A DNA stretch of 64,000 nucleotides from Sarocladium kiliense. Its lineage: Eukaryota; Ascomycota; Sordariomycetes; Hypocreales; Sarocladiaceae. The DNA lies in the NCBI GenBank assembly GCA_030734395.1, contig JAUZTG010000004.1, forward strand, positions 248,001-312,000, read 5' to 3'. A program made the position numbers and the translations under genes. Shown one piece after another: positions 34,994 through 46,597 of the stretch. Below the pieces are notes generated by a model. That model was not told the DNA's origin. It did no database searches and saw only the letters and a program-made list of their open reading frames with translations. The stretch's first letter is position 1, and every line of letters begins with the position of its first letter.

Positions 34994-36155
34994 ACATTCT
35001 AGTCATACAGAGTATCCATATTCCTTAGCAAACAGACACTGTCTTATTTGATTAGTCCCTAACTTTGTTGTTAATTCATCCAAGAAAATGATCAATAAGG
35101 TGATGTAAAGGATGGGCAACAATACGAGAGCACCCAGAGAGAAGCGTTTTGGGAAGTAAAATGATCTTGCGTCTCATAGACAAGCATCGGCAATGACTCG
35201 GCCCGTGTTAGCCGGAAAACTGCTCCATCCGAAGGCTTATGTCTCGCGCTCCTTGATGTGGAAGAATGGCGCGCTATTAGGACAAAGCGATTACGAACGT
35301 GCACCTTTTCTCTGTTTAGTCCCCTAAGACCGCGACTGCTCGTCATTGAGTCCCTGTCAAGCCTGTCAGGATCGTACCCGTGCGTGAGTTTGTCTAATGA
35401 GGCCGCTTGTACTTCTCATTGACCAACGACAAGTCCTGAGAGTGTCTTACCATGAGTTAGACCGGATCCAACAACACTTACAGTCGGAACACGGCCCAGA
35501 ACTGGGGGCATTCCGTTCCTGGCTCGAAAAAAAAGCCCGTCACCTAGGTAAATAACAACGCGAATGAAAGCGGTCCAAGATTGCGCGCACCGTTTTCTTG
35601 CTCATGGTCCCATATGGTTTCCGCCTGGTGTCTTAGAGTTTCGGTCTAGTGAATATCTAGATGCTTGCGGCCAGATCGGCTCTTTGCCTTTTTCTTTTCT
35701 TAGACCAGGATTACATTGCAGCCCCACGCGAACTTTCGCATGTTCTACCAGTAAGATGCCGGCGGGCGTATGGTGTAAGGCGAGGGCAGGCTATCGACCA
35801 CCACCAGAGGCAGAAGGCAGCCGGAGACGGATTTCCACTTAGAAAGGTGTTCGTATCTGAGCAACGCCCCTGACGATGTGGGCTGTGGCTGCCTCTCTTC
35901 TTTTCCTTTCGGTGAGTTTGTTAGACAGATTTCTTGACTTCCCTTGTCTTGATTCTCCTGGTGTGATGCAAGCGACAGTGATTCCCCCAAGTATGGCTGC
36001 CCACTAGTCGAGACGATCTCACGACTCTCGCTTTATATCACGTCGCGTTTCCGTTCTCAGGGTGCCCGCGATTCTTTTCCTCTTGAAATTCTATCCCTTC
36101 TCGTCGCTGAGGACAGGTGCTGGCTATCCTCCAATCACACTATCTCATCCCGATC
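34994..36155. other. Intergenic region, nothing recognised
   Basis: About 1.2 kb. Short ORFs at 35564-35873 have no family character. The right end contains CT-rich sequence ahead of the mannosyltransferase gene. Confidence 0.35.
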
Positions 36156-37242
36156 ATGAACTTCAACATGCGCGGGCACAGGATGGCCATCGTCGCACTC
36201 ATAATGCTCGTGGCTCTGTCGACCATATGGCTATCTCGTGATTTAATACCACTCGGTGCTGCCAAAGCGCGTTTGCAGGGCTACAAGGACATGCTCACCG
36301 GCAAGACAAACGGCGGCCCGTTCAAGGATGCACCAAATCTGATTGCCCCCAAGATCTGGCAGATCATGCTAGCCAAGAAGGGCACCAATCCCAACGACCC
36401 AGTCGACACCAAGGTCATTTCAGATTCTGTATCTTGGCTATCACTCAACCGGGACTACCAGTTGTAAGTGTTGTTCGTACTCAGCGCAACCTGGTTGCAC
36501 ATAGTGAAACCGTTTGTGACTAACACAGCCGCCGCCACTGTGCAGCACTCTCATGGGTTCTCAAGGTGCTGACGAGTTCCTCAATCGATACTACGCCAAC
36601 GAACCTGAGATCATCAACGTGTTCCACGACCTCGTGAACGTCGGAATGAAGTCAGACTTTCTGCGATACCTTCTCCTTGCGACCGAAGGCGGCGTCTATA
36701 CCGATACCGATACCAGTGCCATCCGCCCCATCTCCGAATGGGTACCTGAAGAGTACCGGGACAAGGCCCGAGTCGTGATCGGTATCGAATGGGATCAACA
36801 GAACCGCGGCGCGGTCAAGACGATTCCGCACATCGTGCAATTTTGCCAGTGGACAATTGCAGCAGCGGAGGGAGGACACCCCGTCTTCAAGCGCATGACG
36901 AAGCGCATCCTGGCATCGGTCAAGGAACTGGAGAAGAAGCATGGAAAGCCGCTGGCGCAGATCGAACCGGAATACTTTGACGTCTTGAACACTACGGGGC
37001 CGGCATCTTGGACGGACGCCGTTTTCGAGCAACTGCAGGAGTACAACTCGAGTTTGACGAGCACCAAGGACTTTTCGTACCTCGATGAGCCGAGGCTTGT
37101 GGGCGACATGCTTATTCTCACGATCAATGGATTTGGAATGGGACAGCGGCATTCTGGTAGCGTACACGACGGGTCGATTCCCGGGCTGGCCTTGACCAGT
37201 CATAAGTTCCGAGGATCATGGAAGGATCAGAAGCAGACTTGA
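36156..37242 (+). CDS. OCH1-like alpha-1,6-mannosyltransferase (GT32)
   Basis: Golgi type II membrane glycosyltransferase of the GT32/Gly_transf_sug family, related to the initiation-specific mannosyltransferase of N-glycan outer chains. Exons 36156-36463 and 36546-37242 give 334 residues. The start at 36156 is the first ATG; the frame extends upstream only with GTG. A short N-terminal tail and one hydrophobic anchor (about residues 10-26, MAIVALIMLVALSTIWL) precede IPKIWQ-like sequence (LIAPKIWQIMLAKK). The DXD metal/sugar-nucleotide motif is in GGVYTDTDTSAI. The C-terminal FGMGQRHSGS matches OCH1 homologues. The protein may be Och1 itself or one of the paralogues common in filamentous fungi. 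Confidence 0.88.
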
Positions 37243-37557
37243 CGCATTCAGGATATCAGCATTTTCATGACAGCGATTTTATAGAAACTTTTATTTATTA
37301 CTTGCCGACTAGGCGGCCTGCCTATTGTCCCAGGGCCATCGGCAAAGTCGACCATTGGGTTTGTTGATGTTGCAGGAGATTCTGCAGGCTTGCTTTTGTA
37401 TACGGCGGTGTCACCTTCTAGCGAAACGTGCGCGATTGCAGAGATTCGCATTCGTAGGGCCAGGGTCAAGCGGGATATCAAACAGATTGCCTAATGCCGC
37501 GATAGAAATCTTGACAAAAAGACGCGAAACAGACAAGGTTCTTGCAAGCGGATATCT
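37243..37557. other. Convergent 3' intergenic spacer
   Basis: Short spacer between the tail-to-tail mannosyltransferase and GH18-like genes. Nothing recognised. Confidence 0.35.
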
Positions 37558-38454
37558 CTACCCGAAGATGTCGTTCAAGACGTCAGCGTACTCAGTGTAC
37601 GATGAACCCATCTTTTCGATGTCATACTCATTCCAGTAGCCGGCTCCTTCAATCGTCCCAGTCGCAAACCATCGCTCAAACTGCTCACGACATTGTTCAG
37701 GAGTTGTACCCTCCGACGGCTTCGCATCGTTGATCACCCATTCCATTGGTACAATCTTCATACCAAGGGCTTCTGCCCAGGGTTCGGGGGTGTTTGCTGC
37801 ACCGCCATCATAGACTTGGAGGAAAACCTTATCGGCAAGACCAGGGGAAGCCTCGTTGATCTGCGCGGTAATAGTGGCCCAGAATGCGCGGTTGCTGTAA
37901 GGGGCGCTCGAGTACTGGTAGCCCATGCCACCTAGCATGAGAGCGAAGTCCACCGTGCTGGGGACGTCAAAGAGCCCCTCATCGTCGTTATTAAAACCGT
38001 CCAAGTCCCAAGCTTCTTTCAGAATGCTCCAGTGCTGGTACAGAATCGAATTGGGGCCTGTGCCGTCGCGAGCGATCAGGTCGCGGATCTCCTCGAAGCT
38101 GGTGTCGTGAGAGACGACAGAAACTTCGACGCGGTCAACAAGAGTGTCTCCAGTCTTGAAAGACCGAATTTTCTCGACGAGCGCATCTCCTCCAACGTAC
38201 TCCCCGGCGGTCACAACTGGAGCATCGACAGGTTCACCAGCATCTCCGGTAGAGTAGTAAACGAGGTCGCCAGAAGGCAGCACGCCGATTCGGAAGATGA
38301 TCAGAGTGTTGAATCCCGAGGCCTTCAAAGCTTCGGTGTCGGACTGCAGGACGTCCTTGAAGAGAAAAATGGCCTTGGAGGAGTCGGCTACCACAGCAGT
38401 GGCAAAAAGAGAAATTGCCAAAAGTTGTAGCAGAGAGCGAGTCAACGCGGACAT
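37558..38454 (-). CDS. Secreted GH18-like (TIM-barrel) protein
   Basis: Intronless, 298 residues from the ATG at 38454. That start gives a clean signal peptide (MSALTRSLLQLLAISLFATAVVA); two further in-frame ATGs upstream would lengthen it. The mature protein looks like an alpha/beta barrel: FNTLIIFRIGVLPSGDLVYY, then WDLDGFNNDDEGLFD, which recalls the DGxDxDxE catalytic strand of GH18, and later LGMKIVPMEWVI. The match to classical chitinases is weak, so an enzymatic role is inference. A TATA-like element (minus strand of 38574-38580) lies about 120 bases upstream. It is convergent with the OCH1-like gene. Confidence 0.7.
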   Translation of the reverse strand: MSALTRSLLQLLAISLFATAVVADSSKAIFLFKDVLQSDTEALKASGFNTLIIFRIGVLPSGDLVYYSTGDAGEPVDAPVVTAGEYVGGDALVEKIRSFKTGDTLVDRVEVSVVSHDTSFEEIRDLIARDGTGPNSILYQHWSILKEAWDLDGFNNDDEGLFDVPSTVDFALMLGGMGYQYSSAPYSNRAFWATITAQINEASPGLADKVFLQVYDGGAANTPEPWAEALGMKIVPMEWVINDAKPSEGTTPEQCREQFERWFATGTIEGAGYWNEYDIEKMGSSYTEYADVLNDIFG

Positions 38455-38573
38455 CTTAGTGAGTTGCATCTTGTGATCCAGTTCCCAGAGCAAAAATAGT
38501 CCTTGTCCTCTGAAAATTGTTCACCTCAAGTGAAGAAAATAAGATCTGATCATTTGTCAACGGGTTGCAGAAC

Positions 38574-38580
38574 ATTTATA
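38574..38580 (-). promoter_or_regulatory. TATA-like box of the GH18-like gene
   Basis: The minus strand reads TATAAAT about 120 bases before the chosen start codon. Confidence 0.4.
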
Positions 38581-39939
38581 GCTCGAAGGACTCTTATATT
38601 GATACGTTCCTTGGCCCCAACATGCAGCCGAGCTCCATGCCCTTAACAGGAAACAGGAACACATGCTATAGCCCCGTCTATCGCCCCTTGGCGCAAATGT
38701 AACGTTCAGATGTACGCGGGGTAGATATGGGGTTGAGAAGTGTTCCAAGAGTAAAAGACAGGCTGCTGCTATGTAGATGCGCTCAAATCGTGGTCAAGAT
38801 CGACCATAGTAGATGGGGCGATTGAACTTGCAAGGACGGCGATGCTACCAAACACCGACATGCCTAGCTTGATTCGGTCAAGATGGACATGATAGAGTTC
38901 ATTGCTGATACCTTGATCAAAGGGCCCAGTGATAAGGCGTAACTGAGGTGCCTATCTAGAGTTCCAAATGAAACGCGGGCCATAGGTTACTAACAATCTG
39001 TGCATACTTTGAGACATCCCCACGCCAGCACCTGTTCAAGACAACCTCCTTCAACAAGAAGTAGCTGTGCTTCCAAGCAACGGTAACACAGCCCCAAAGG
39101 GAATACGCAGGCTCCCCGCAAACTGAAGACGTATAATCTTCCAAGGTCATTTGCCGAATTCCAAGTCAGTGACCCCATGCCACCGAGTGCCTCAGCAGAC
39201 ATTTGCGGGGGAGCTCCTCAGTGGTTGCGGGGTTCTCGCCCAAGATCCGTGTAAGTCGAGTGTGGCCACTACGGCGCTCATGAATCACCAGTGGAAGGAT
39301 CGCATTCGAGGTCTCGGAGAGAGCCGGATATGAAAAATGTAATTCTTAGCATTTTTTATTCATTTCGATACATACATAAATTTGAGACTGGGCGAGCTTT
39401 CGTTCGCCGGCCGTTCCGGCAAGCATAGGATGCTGACGCAACCTGCAGAGATGATTTCTTGAGGATGTAGATCGGTCATCTTCCGTACTGCTCGTATTAA
39501 TGGTGGATTAGAAGACACAGGGCTCTGCAATACGCTTCTCAAAACGAACCAGGAGACTTTGCAAATCAATCACAGTTTATTGCTCGTAACTGGAGCAGGA
39601 AAGGCGGAATGCCCGTGAAATTAGTTGATTGGCTTTGCGCTTATAGACGGAACTGTTGAATCTCCCAGGCCGACCTCCGATGCAGGTAGAACTCAGCCAG
39701 GAGCATTGGAGTGTCGGACTCATCCCAAGGCGAGTTCATTGGCTTGTCAAATGATGAAAAGGAAGATGCGATTCGGGAAAGTCTGTGATGTCCGAGACGA
39801 GAGCCAAGTCCGATATCGTGTACGTATGAGCATCGGCCAGACACTAAAGAGGCAGATAGCGTTGACTGAGAGAATGAAACCTTTCAGTGAATCTTATTTC
39901 ATTTCCTCGCTGCATAATACAGGTCTATATTTACAGCTA
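38581..39939. other. Intergenic region, nothing recognised
   Basis: About 1.4 kb with only short ORFs lacking family character. The left end is the GH18-like promoter and the right end is the cyclase 3' flank. Confidence 0.35.
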
Positions 39940-41078
39940 CTAGAGGTATGCAATCGCATTCGGTGGACTGGCGACTCCTCCCTCGACCTGTTTTACCCAG
40001 CCAATTGTCAGCTGGTGATTTCACCACGCGGACACTTAACAGGACTGGACGTTTAGGAAGTGACTTACATTCATCGGTGACGTTGATAAGAACACAGTCC
40101 ATCGCTTCTTCTCGGCGCACACTCTAGAAAGCTCCTTGAGCTCAAACAGCTCTCCGATCGGCATGCCCCAGCCAGCGAGCAGCCATTCGTGAAGATGCCA
40201 CTGGAGCTGGGTGCACGGCCAAACCTCAAACGACCTCGAATCACCGCAAACTGCAGCCACACGCTTCTCCCAGAGAAACTCTAAGAGCTCTCTCGATGGT
40301 TCGACGCCGATATTCTCCGGTTTTTGCGTCTTGTATAGCTCGTGTAGTGAGTTCGCTTTGTCCTCGGGCAGGGACTCATATTGCTCGATGTACCCGGACC
40401 GTACAACGAGGATATCTCCTTCCCGAACGTCATCTAGTGACATGCCCTGGTGTCGTAACGCTTCAAGCAGCTCAGAAAATGGGATCGCGTGAGCGGTCGT
40501 CGCATCAACGACTTTGCCCTGTGCCTGTGCCCAGGCGTACCAGTCGATCAATACCCCGCGCCCACAGATGCCCTGTCGCGACACATCTGTTCCCGACTCG
40601 CTGTCAGTTAACCATATCATGAGATCCGAGTTAGTATGGCCGGGATTGGGTGCTTACGCTGGATGCCATTGGGGTGGGGTGAGGCGGCGAAGTCGTCGGC
40701 AGTCCGTCCCATGAAGTACAACTGCTCATTCTGGTATGCATAATGACGAAAACCATCCCATTGGGAGCTGCACTGCGAGTTGAACGTCCACTCGTCATCG
40801 TGTGCATGCTTCAACGGTGCCTTATTGATCATCTTCTGCTCTAAGTTCTTACGGGGGAATCTGGGGTACTTGGCCCCGTTCATAGACCAGTTGAGAGACA
40901 CCCTGTGTCCATCGATGATATTCTCCTGCGCCGCTCGCGCAACAATCTCACCAGTTAGAAGATTGAGAGTGCCTAGCTGGTCATCAGGGCCCCAGAGGCC
41001 CCATGCGTTCCCATGAGGGCCGCTCTTGTCGGAAGGAAGCTGGTCGAACGACGGCCGGCCGGTGTTTGTCTTTGTCAT
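39940..41078 (-). CDS. Cyclase-family hydrolase (kynurenine formamidase-like fold)
   Basis: Three exons (40658-41078, 40069-40586, 39940-39987) give 328 residues. Splicing restores GIQHVSRQGICGRGVLIDWY at the first junction and SPMNVEGGVASPPNAIAYL at the second, both typical of the fungal putative-cyclase family (PF04199-type). The metal-site region is SQCSSQWDGFRHYAYQ, a fungal variant of the HxGTHxDxPxH motif. The tail LLAGWGMPIGELFEL is also characteristic. The family includes formamidases and isatin hydrolase, and the substrate here is open. The gene is divergent from an allantoate-permease-like MFS transporter, suggesting that one takes up a compound the other processes. Confidence 0.85.
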
Positions 41079-41735
41079 CCTCGACGATTGTGCACGGTAC
41101 TGACAAGAGGAATGAGGCGTATCACAAGGCTTTGATCCTTGGTTCTGACACAGTACGAGCTTTAATCTCGTGAGCCAAGGCAGTTTTGAGTCTTTTTGGT
41201 ATTGTCATGCGTAAAGATATGCACTCGAGGTCGCTTCTGAGCCACCGGATGGCCCCCGTCCGATGGGGGCCCGGGCCGGCACATTCCCGATGGCACGCGC
41301 TGACAATAAGGGAAGCGCTAGGCTAGGCATTCTCCGCTACCAAAGCTGTGCGAAGAAGACGAACTCCTTAGTTCGATTTCGGATGCATATAATGCCCATG
41401 GGGATGGGCTAGCCACAGCCTGACAACCTGCTCAGCCTGCGGGGAACATGGGGTTATGGGGGGCCATAGCTGGAGTTACGGGGTCCGCTCGGTTCCTCGC
41501 CCGAGTCATGAACCGGATGATTTCCGATACAGTCTTGACTGGTAGTTCTCTGAAGAGATTGACTGTACTGCTGGGCTGATGGGTTCGGCCAACTGCCCAC
41601 TCATTGCTCAAGGAGCAGTCAATGTGATGAGGACTATTAAAGAGAGGACACCCAGCTTTGCCCAGACGCCCAGCAAGTGCCCAGAGCTTGGTCTTCTCAG
41701 CAGTATCCTTTTGCATTGACTTGCCAATATCGACC
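41079..41735. promoter_or_regulatory. Divergent promoter of the cyclase and MFS genes
   Basis: 657 bases shared by the two divergent genes. I see no clear cluster of known regulator sites. Confidence 0.45.
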
Positions 41736-43268
41736 ATGGCGGCACACGATCTGAGAGACCTTGGCGATGTCGAGCCTGAGAAGGCTGAGACTAAGACGCA
41801 GGAGCATGTCGGCTCTAACGGCGGCTTGACTCCGGAAGACGTCGAGTTCATGACGCGGTATGAGGGCAAGGCTGGCAAGGCTGTCGTCCGCAAAATCGAT
41901 CTACGGCTCATCCCTATCATGGGTATCCTCTATCTCCTCGCCCATATCGATCGTGGCAATATCGGCAATGCCAAGATCGAGGGCATGGACAAGGACCTAG
42001 GCCTTGTGGGAAATCAGTACAACATCGCCAGCACGATCTTTTTCGTTCCCTACATCATCTTCGAGATCCCCTCCAACATCGTACTCAAGAAGGTCCGGCC
42101 TAGTATTTGGTTGTCCTTCCTCGTTATATCTTGGGGCATCGTCATGACCTGCATGGGAATCGTTAAGAACTTTGAGGGTCTCGTTGCCACCCGTGTCGTC
42201 CTCGGTATCTTCGAGGCCGGCTTCTTTCCCGGTGCCGTCTTTATTGTCTCGTCATGGTACCCTCGTCACGAGCTTCAGCAGCGCCTCGCCGTCTTCTATA
42301 CCGCCTCAGCCTTTAGCGGTGCTCTGAGTGGCCTCCTTGCCTATGGCATCGCCCGCATGGACGGTGCCCGAGGTATCGCTGGATGGCGCTGGATCTTCCT
42401 CATCGAAGGCGCTATTACCGTGGCCGCCGGCCTCGTGATGCCCTTGCTGATCATCGACACGCCAGAGCGCGCTAAGTGGCTTTCCGAAGACGAGAAGCGC
42501 TTCATCGACCTGCGTCTCCGTCTCTCAGGCGTCCGCAGCACCACCGAAGAGGGAGACAAGTTCTCGTGGAAGCTCCTTATTACGACCATGACCGACTGGA
42601 AGATTCTGCTTGGCATCCTCCTGGCCTGGGCCAATTCAGTCCCTAACGCGGCTTTCAAGTTCACCATGCCTCAGATCATCAAGCAGCTCGGCTTCTCTAC
42701 TTCGAATGCCCAGTTGTTAACCATGCCGCCCTATGTTTGCGGTGGCATATCAGCCTGGCTTGTCGGTCGCTTTGCTGATAAGTTCCACTGGCGAATGCCG
42801 TTCATCGTCGGTCCAATGACCGTCTTGGCCGTCGCCCTTGCCGTTCTCTTCGGCCATTCCGCAAAGGTTGCCTCAAGCGTACCAGCTATGTACGTCGGCG
42901 TAGTACTGGCTCAGATCGGCATCTACCCACTTCTCCCTGGCATCAGTGCCTGGGTGGGTAACAACCTGGCTCCTTCGTGGAAGAGATCCATCGGCCTCGC
43001 CTGGCTTCTCGCCGCAGGCAATCTAGGCTCTCTCATCGGCACGAACATCTTTCTCGATAAGGAAGGGCCACGCTACCCTACGGGATATGGTACAGCGCTG
43101 GGCATTATCTGCCTTGGACTCGTTGCGGCTTTTACACTTGAGTTTTTCCTCTGGACTTTCAACAAGCGCAAGGCTCAACTTTCTGAGAGTGAGGTGCGTG
43201 CACAGTATACACAGGAAGAGTTGGATCGCCTAGGCGAGAGAAGCCCCCTTTACATTTACACTCTATAG
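41736..43268 (+). CDS. MFS transporter, anion:cation symporter (allantoate permease-like)
   Basis: Intronless, 510 residues from the ATG at 41736 (GACCATGG context). Twelve hydrophobic helices are evident. Family marks of the Dal5/Tna1-type ACS group are HIDRGNIGNAKIEG in helix 1, IFEIPSNIVLKKVRPS after helix 2, RVVLGIFEAGFFPG in helix 4, and YTASAFSGALSGLLAYGI. Substrates in this group are carboxylates such as allantoate, nicotinate or pantothenate. It is divergent from the cyclase-family hydrolase. It probably sits in the plasma membrane. Confidence 0.92.
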   Translation: MAAHDLRDLGDVEPEKAETKTQEHVGSNGGLTPEDVEFMTRYEGKAGKAVVRKIDLRLIPIMGILYLLAHIDRGNIGNAKIEGMDKDLGLVGNQYNIASTIFFVPYIIFEIPSNIVLKKVRPSIWLSFLVISWGIVMTCMGIVKNFEGLVATRVVLGIFEAGFFPGAVFIVSSWYPRHELQQRLAVFYTASAFSGALSGLLAYGIARMDGARGIAGWRWIFLIEGAITVAAGLVMPLLIIDTPERAKWLSEDEKRFIDLRLRLSGVRSTTEEGDKFSWKLLITTMTDWKILLGILLAWANSVPNAAFKFTMPQIIKQLGFSTSNAQLLTMPPYVCGGISAWLVGRFADKFHWRMPFIVGPMTVLAVALAVLFGHSAKVASSVPAMYVGVVLAQIGIYPLLPGISAWVGNNLAPSWKRSIGLAWLLAAGNLGSLIGTNIFLDKEGPRYPTGYGTALGIICLGLVAAFTLEFFLWTFNKRKAQLSESEVRAQYTQEELDRLGERSPLYIYTL

Positions 43269-44217
43269 AGTACTAGACAAAGGGTTCCTAGAATAGACCA
43301 GCGTCTAACAGTGTGTCTTATTCCATGATGATGAAAACCTGAAATAGATGCAGCGATATTGGCTTAGCGCTGAGGCATTTCGCGCGTAGACTCAAGTTGG
43401 CCACAGGATTTGCGCATACAATACTTAGACACTAGCTCAATACGCAGGTCCGCTCTCCAGCCTCGTCATCTTCGTGACCCAGCATTGCCCGCTTGACGTG
43501 AGAAAAAGCCGAGACATAAGTTTTCTGGGAGCATAACTTTTGAAATAAATACCCAGGCCGTGGAAAGAAAAAAAAACAGTAAAAAAAAGTGCTGCCAAGG
43601 CCTGGTAAGTAAGAACTAGGAATTGTCACGATTCGGACCACCTCCAGGTTATGAACGCCAATTGTCCCAACGAAGCCCTGAGCGCGTGTAATCTCGAACG
43701 CGAACTCGGGATTTGAAGAATGTATCGATTAGATCCAGAGCTACGTATCCGTATTTTGAAACCCGTTGTTGGCCTCGTCTGTCAATATTAAAGCTGTTCA
43801 TAATGTAGTTTGCTATACCCGGTCGTGAAGTTCGTGGGACATCCGAATACGGATACGACACGAATGCGACAAAGTATCACACAGCTCCTTCGTGCCAACT
43901 CCCCAAGACAACAAGCATTCATGTTGATTTCGTATCTGCTTGTGTTCCTCTATATTTCGTATTCGAGTCTCGTACAACGGGCTCTCAAATAGCAGCACAT
44001 GCCTCTTCGGGCTATCAGTAGCCAATCAAATATCTCTATAACCCGACTATCCTTGCTCGCGAAACATGCTGCCCGTAGTTGTTGGAAAGTAGTGTAGCAG
44101 ATAGGAGAAATCAAGGTGATATTGCTCTCATATAACTATGAGCTTTCCCACTGGCTCTTACTTAACCAGGCCTTTTCATCTTTCCACCGATCTTAGTGAC
44201 AATCTCCCCACGCCAAA
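43269..44217. other. Intergenic region, nothing recognised
   Basis: About 0.95 kb with an A-rich tract near 43566-43590 and no coding signal. The right end is the ERG6 promoter. Confidence 0.35.
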
Positions 44218-45516
44218 ATGACAACAAGTAGAGAGCTGATCTCGGCCGAGCAGGTCAGGAAGAATGCCTTCGACCATGCCTTACACAAAGACTCCGTTAA
44301 GACCCAAGGTGGCATACGCTCCATGATGGGCAAGAACAATGCCGCTCATGCTGCAGCTGTCGACGAGTATTTCCAACATTGGGATGGCAAGAATGCCGAG
44401 GACGAGACAGACGAGGTCAGGCAAGCTCGGACAGCAGACTATGCCAGCCTTACGAGACAGTATGAACTCATTTCACAGATCTCCTGAGACCTTCTGACGG
44501 ACTTTCACTAACGAGGGCATTCCGCCTCCAGGTACTACAACCTTGCAACAGACCTTTACGAGTACGGCTGGGGCGCCTCGTTCCATTTCTGTCGATTCGC
44601 ATACGGCGAGGCATTCTCGCAGGCTATCGCGCGTCACGAGCACTACCTGGCGCACAACATTGGGATCAAGGCCGATATGAAGGTGCTCGACGTTGGCTGT
44701 GGCATTGGCGGTCCAGCCCGTGAGATGGTCAAGTTTACTGGCTGCCACGTCACCGGTTTGAACATCAACCAGTACCAAGTACAGCGGGCAACAAACTATG
44801 CTGCTAAGGAATGCCTTTCTCACAAGCTCGATTTTGTTCAGGCTGATTTCATGGTACGTGATTCATTGCGCGTGGTGACTAGAGTCGTGGAGGTTGTTTG
44901 CGTTCGCCATGTGCTGACTAGGCTGTTCCCTGTCTAGAACATTCCTTTTCCCGACAACACATTTGATGCGGTTTATGCCATTGAGGCCACGGTTCATGCC
45001 CCGTCATTGGAGGGCGTTTACAAGGAGATCTTCCGCGTCCTCAAGCCTGGTGGCGTCTTCGGCGTCTACGAGTGGCTCATGACTGAGAAGTTCGACAACG
45101 ATGACCTCGAGCACCGTCGTATTCGCTTGCACATCGAAGAAGGCGACGGCATTGCACAAATGTTCAAGATCTCAGATGGTCTTGCCGCAATCAAGGCAGC
45201 TGGATTCGACCTAGAGCAGCACTACGACTTGGCAGAAGACGATGATGGTCCGGCACCATGGTACTGGCCCCTGGGCAGCGACCTGCGGTACGCCCAAACA
45301 TTATGGGATGTTTTAACTGTCCTGAGGATGAACAAGTGGGGAAGAGTCGTCGCACATAACTTCTTCAGCGTCCTTGAGACTGTCCGTGTCATTCCTGCTG
45401 GGACGCGGAAAACAGCAGAGAGTTTGGGCAAAGCCGCCGATGCGCTTGTGGAGGGTGGAAGGAGAAAGCTGTTCACACCCATGTATCTTATGGTTGGAAG
45501 GAAACCTGCCGAATAA
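44218..45516 (+). CDS. ERG6: Sterol 24-C-methyltransferase (Erg6-like)
   Basis: Transfers methyl from SAM to C-24 of the sterol side chain in ergosterol synthesis; acts at ER/lipid droplets. Three exons (44218-44459, 44532-44853, 44938-45516) give 380 residues. The family signatures YEYGWGASFHF and LDVGCGIGGPAREM (SAM motif I), NINQYQVQRA, and AIEATVHAPSLEGVYKEIFR (with LKPGG) are all present, together with the C-terminal SMT region FTPMYLMVGRK. All intron junctions keep frame. Fungi can carry more than one Erg6 paralogue, so whether this is the housekeeping copy is not settled by this window. Confidence 0.93.
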
Positions 45517-46597
45517 GCTGGACAGAGACAGTACGATGAAAAGAAAAGCGAGGAGAATATATTGTTTCGTGAAACTCGAGAGGAAGATCGGTTAGTAAGG
45601 TGTAATACAACCTGCATTGGTCAAAAAGGTTCTTTTCTTGTCCCTTCTCTATCTAATCCTCATAAACGAGCTCAGGCAGTGTCACAAAGATGATAGAAAC
45701 CGTGCCCTCTTCACAAGCTCAGACTCATTGGCTGTTATCATAGGTTCTCTCGCTCAATTGCACGATCATGATTGGCGAACATCTTCCGCTGGGAGACTTC
45801 ATTTCGTCGGGCTTGCCAGAGTTGGCCAATGCAGCATCAGAGGGTCCACATGATTGGCAGATATCCTTCTGTATGTGCTTGTCAGAGCTGTTATTGGTGC
45901 AAGGGTCACGCTCGCTCGGGTCCGGTAGATGGGGTCGGCAGACAAAGTTGCTGCCAATGCGAGGTGGTTGCAGGCTAGTCTTAATTGTCTCTCTGTCGCC
46001 TCCTTGACAGCTACAACAATTAGGCTGCTGATTGGACCTTTGGTCCTCATGATACAGACATTTGGCATCTGCTACGATCGAAGCCACCCTGCTCTTCTAC
46101 GTCATTGGAGTAGGAGAGGCCCATGTCGAAATTTGCTCTCCCTTGCCACCCTTGACTACGATCAGAGTCGACACTCAATGCACGGATTCATAAGCAGACT
46201 TGGCGACTAGTTCACGATATTGTGGGCACTTGCGGAGATAGCAACCGATCCTGTCTATCAAAAAGGTACGTCTAGGGATCGAACATAGATGAAGAAGCTC
46301 AAGGTGCCATCGGGGTAGACCGTGGCGGGCCCGGTGTAGCGGGCCCAGCGAGCAATAGTGGTCTCCAACAAACTTTCGCCTCGCTGCCAGGAATTGGAGA
46401 CTAAACTTTGGGCTCGATAACGTTAGGGGACGGGGTTATGAGGGTCCTATGCGCTATGTCCGTAGCTTTCATTTACCGAGGGTCGCCCTTTGCGACTATT
46501 TATGTCCTCGAACATAGGGTATGTTTAGGACCTTTGACGTTGATCACCCACTCGTAACTGAACACACTCAGATCATCTCAGAACCCATCAACCCAAC
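45517..46597. other. Intergenic region, nothing recognised
   Basis: About 1.1 kb between ERG6 and the old yellow enzyme gene. The short ORFs near 45725-46210 overlap one another on both strands and have no family character. I looked for a tRNA near 46260 and found no cloverleaf. Confidence 0.35.

Noticed and set aside
36652..37203. 183-codon minus-strand ORF
   Set aside because: Antisense to the OCH1-like second exon; no family character.
46230..46330. Possible tRNA-like B-box on the minus strand
   Set aside because: A GTTCGATCCC-like string occurs, but I could not fold a cloverleaf around it.
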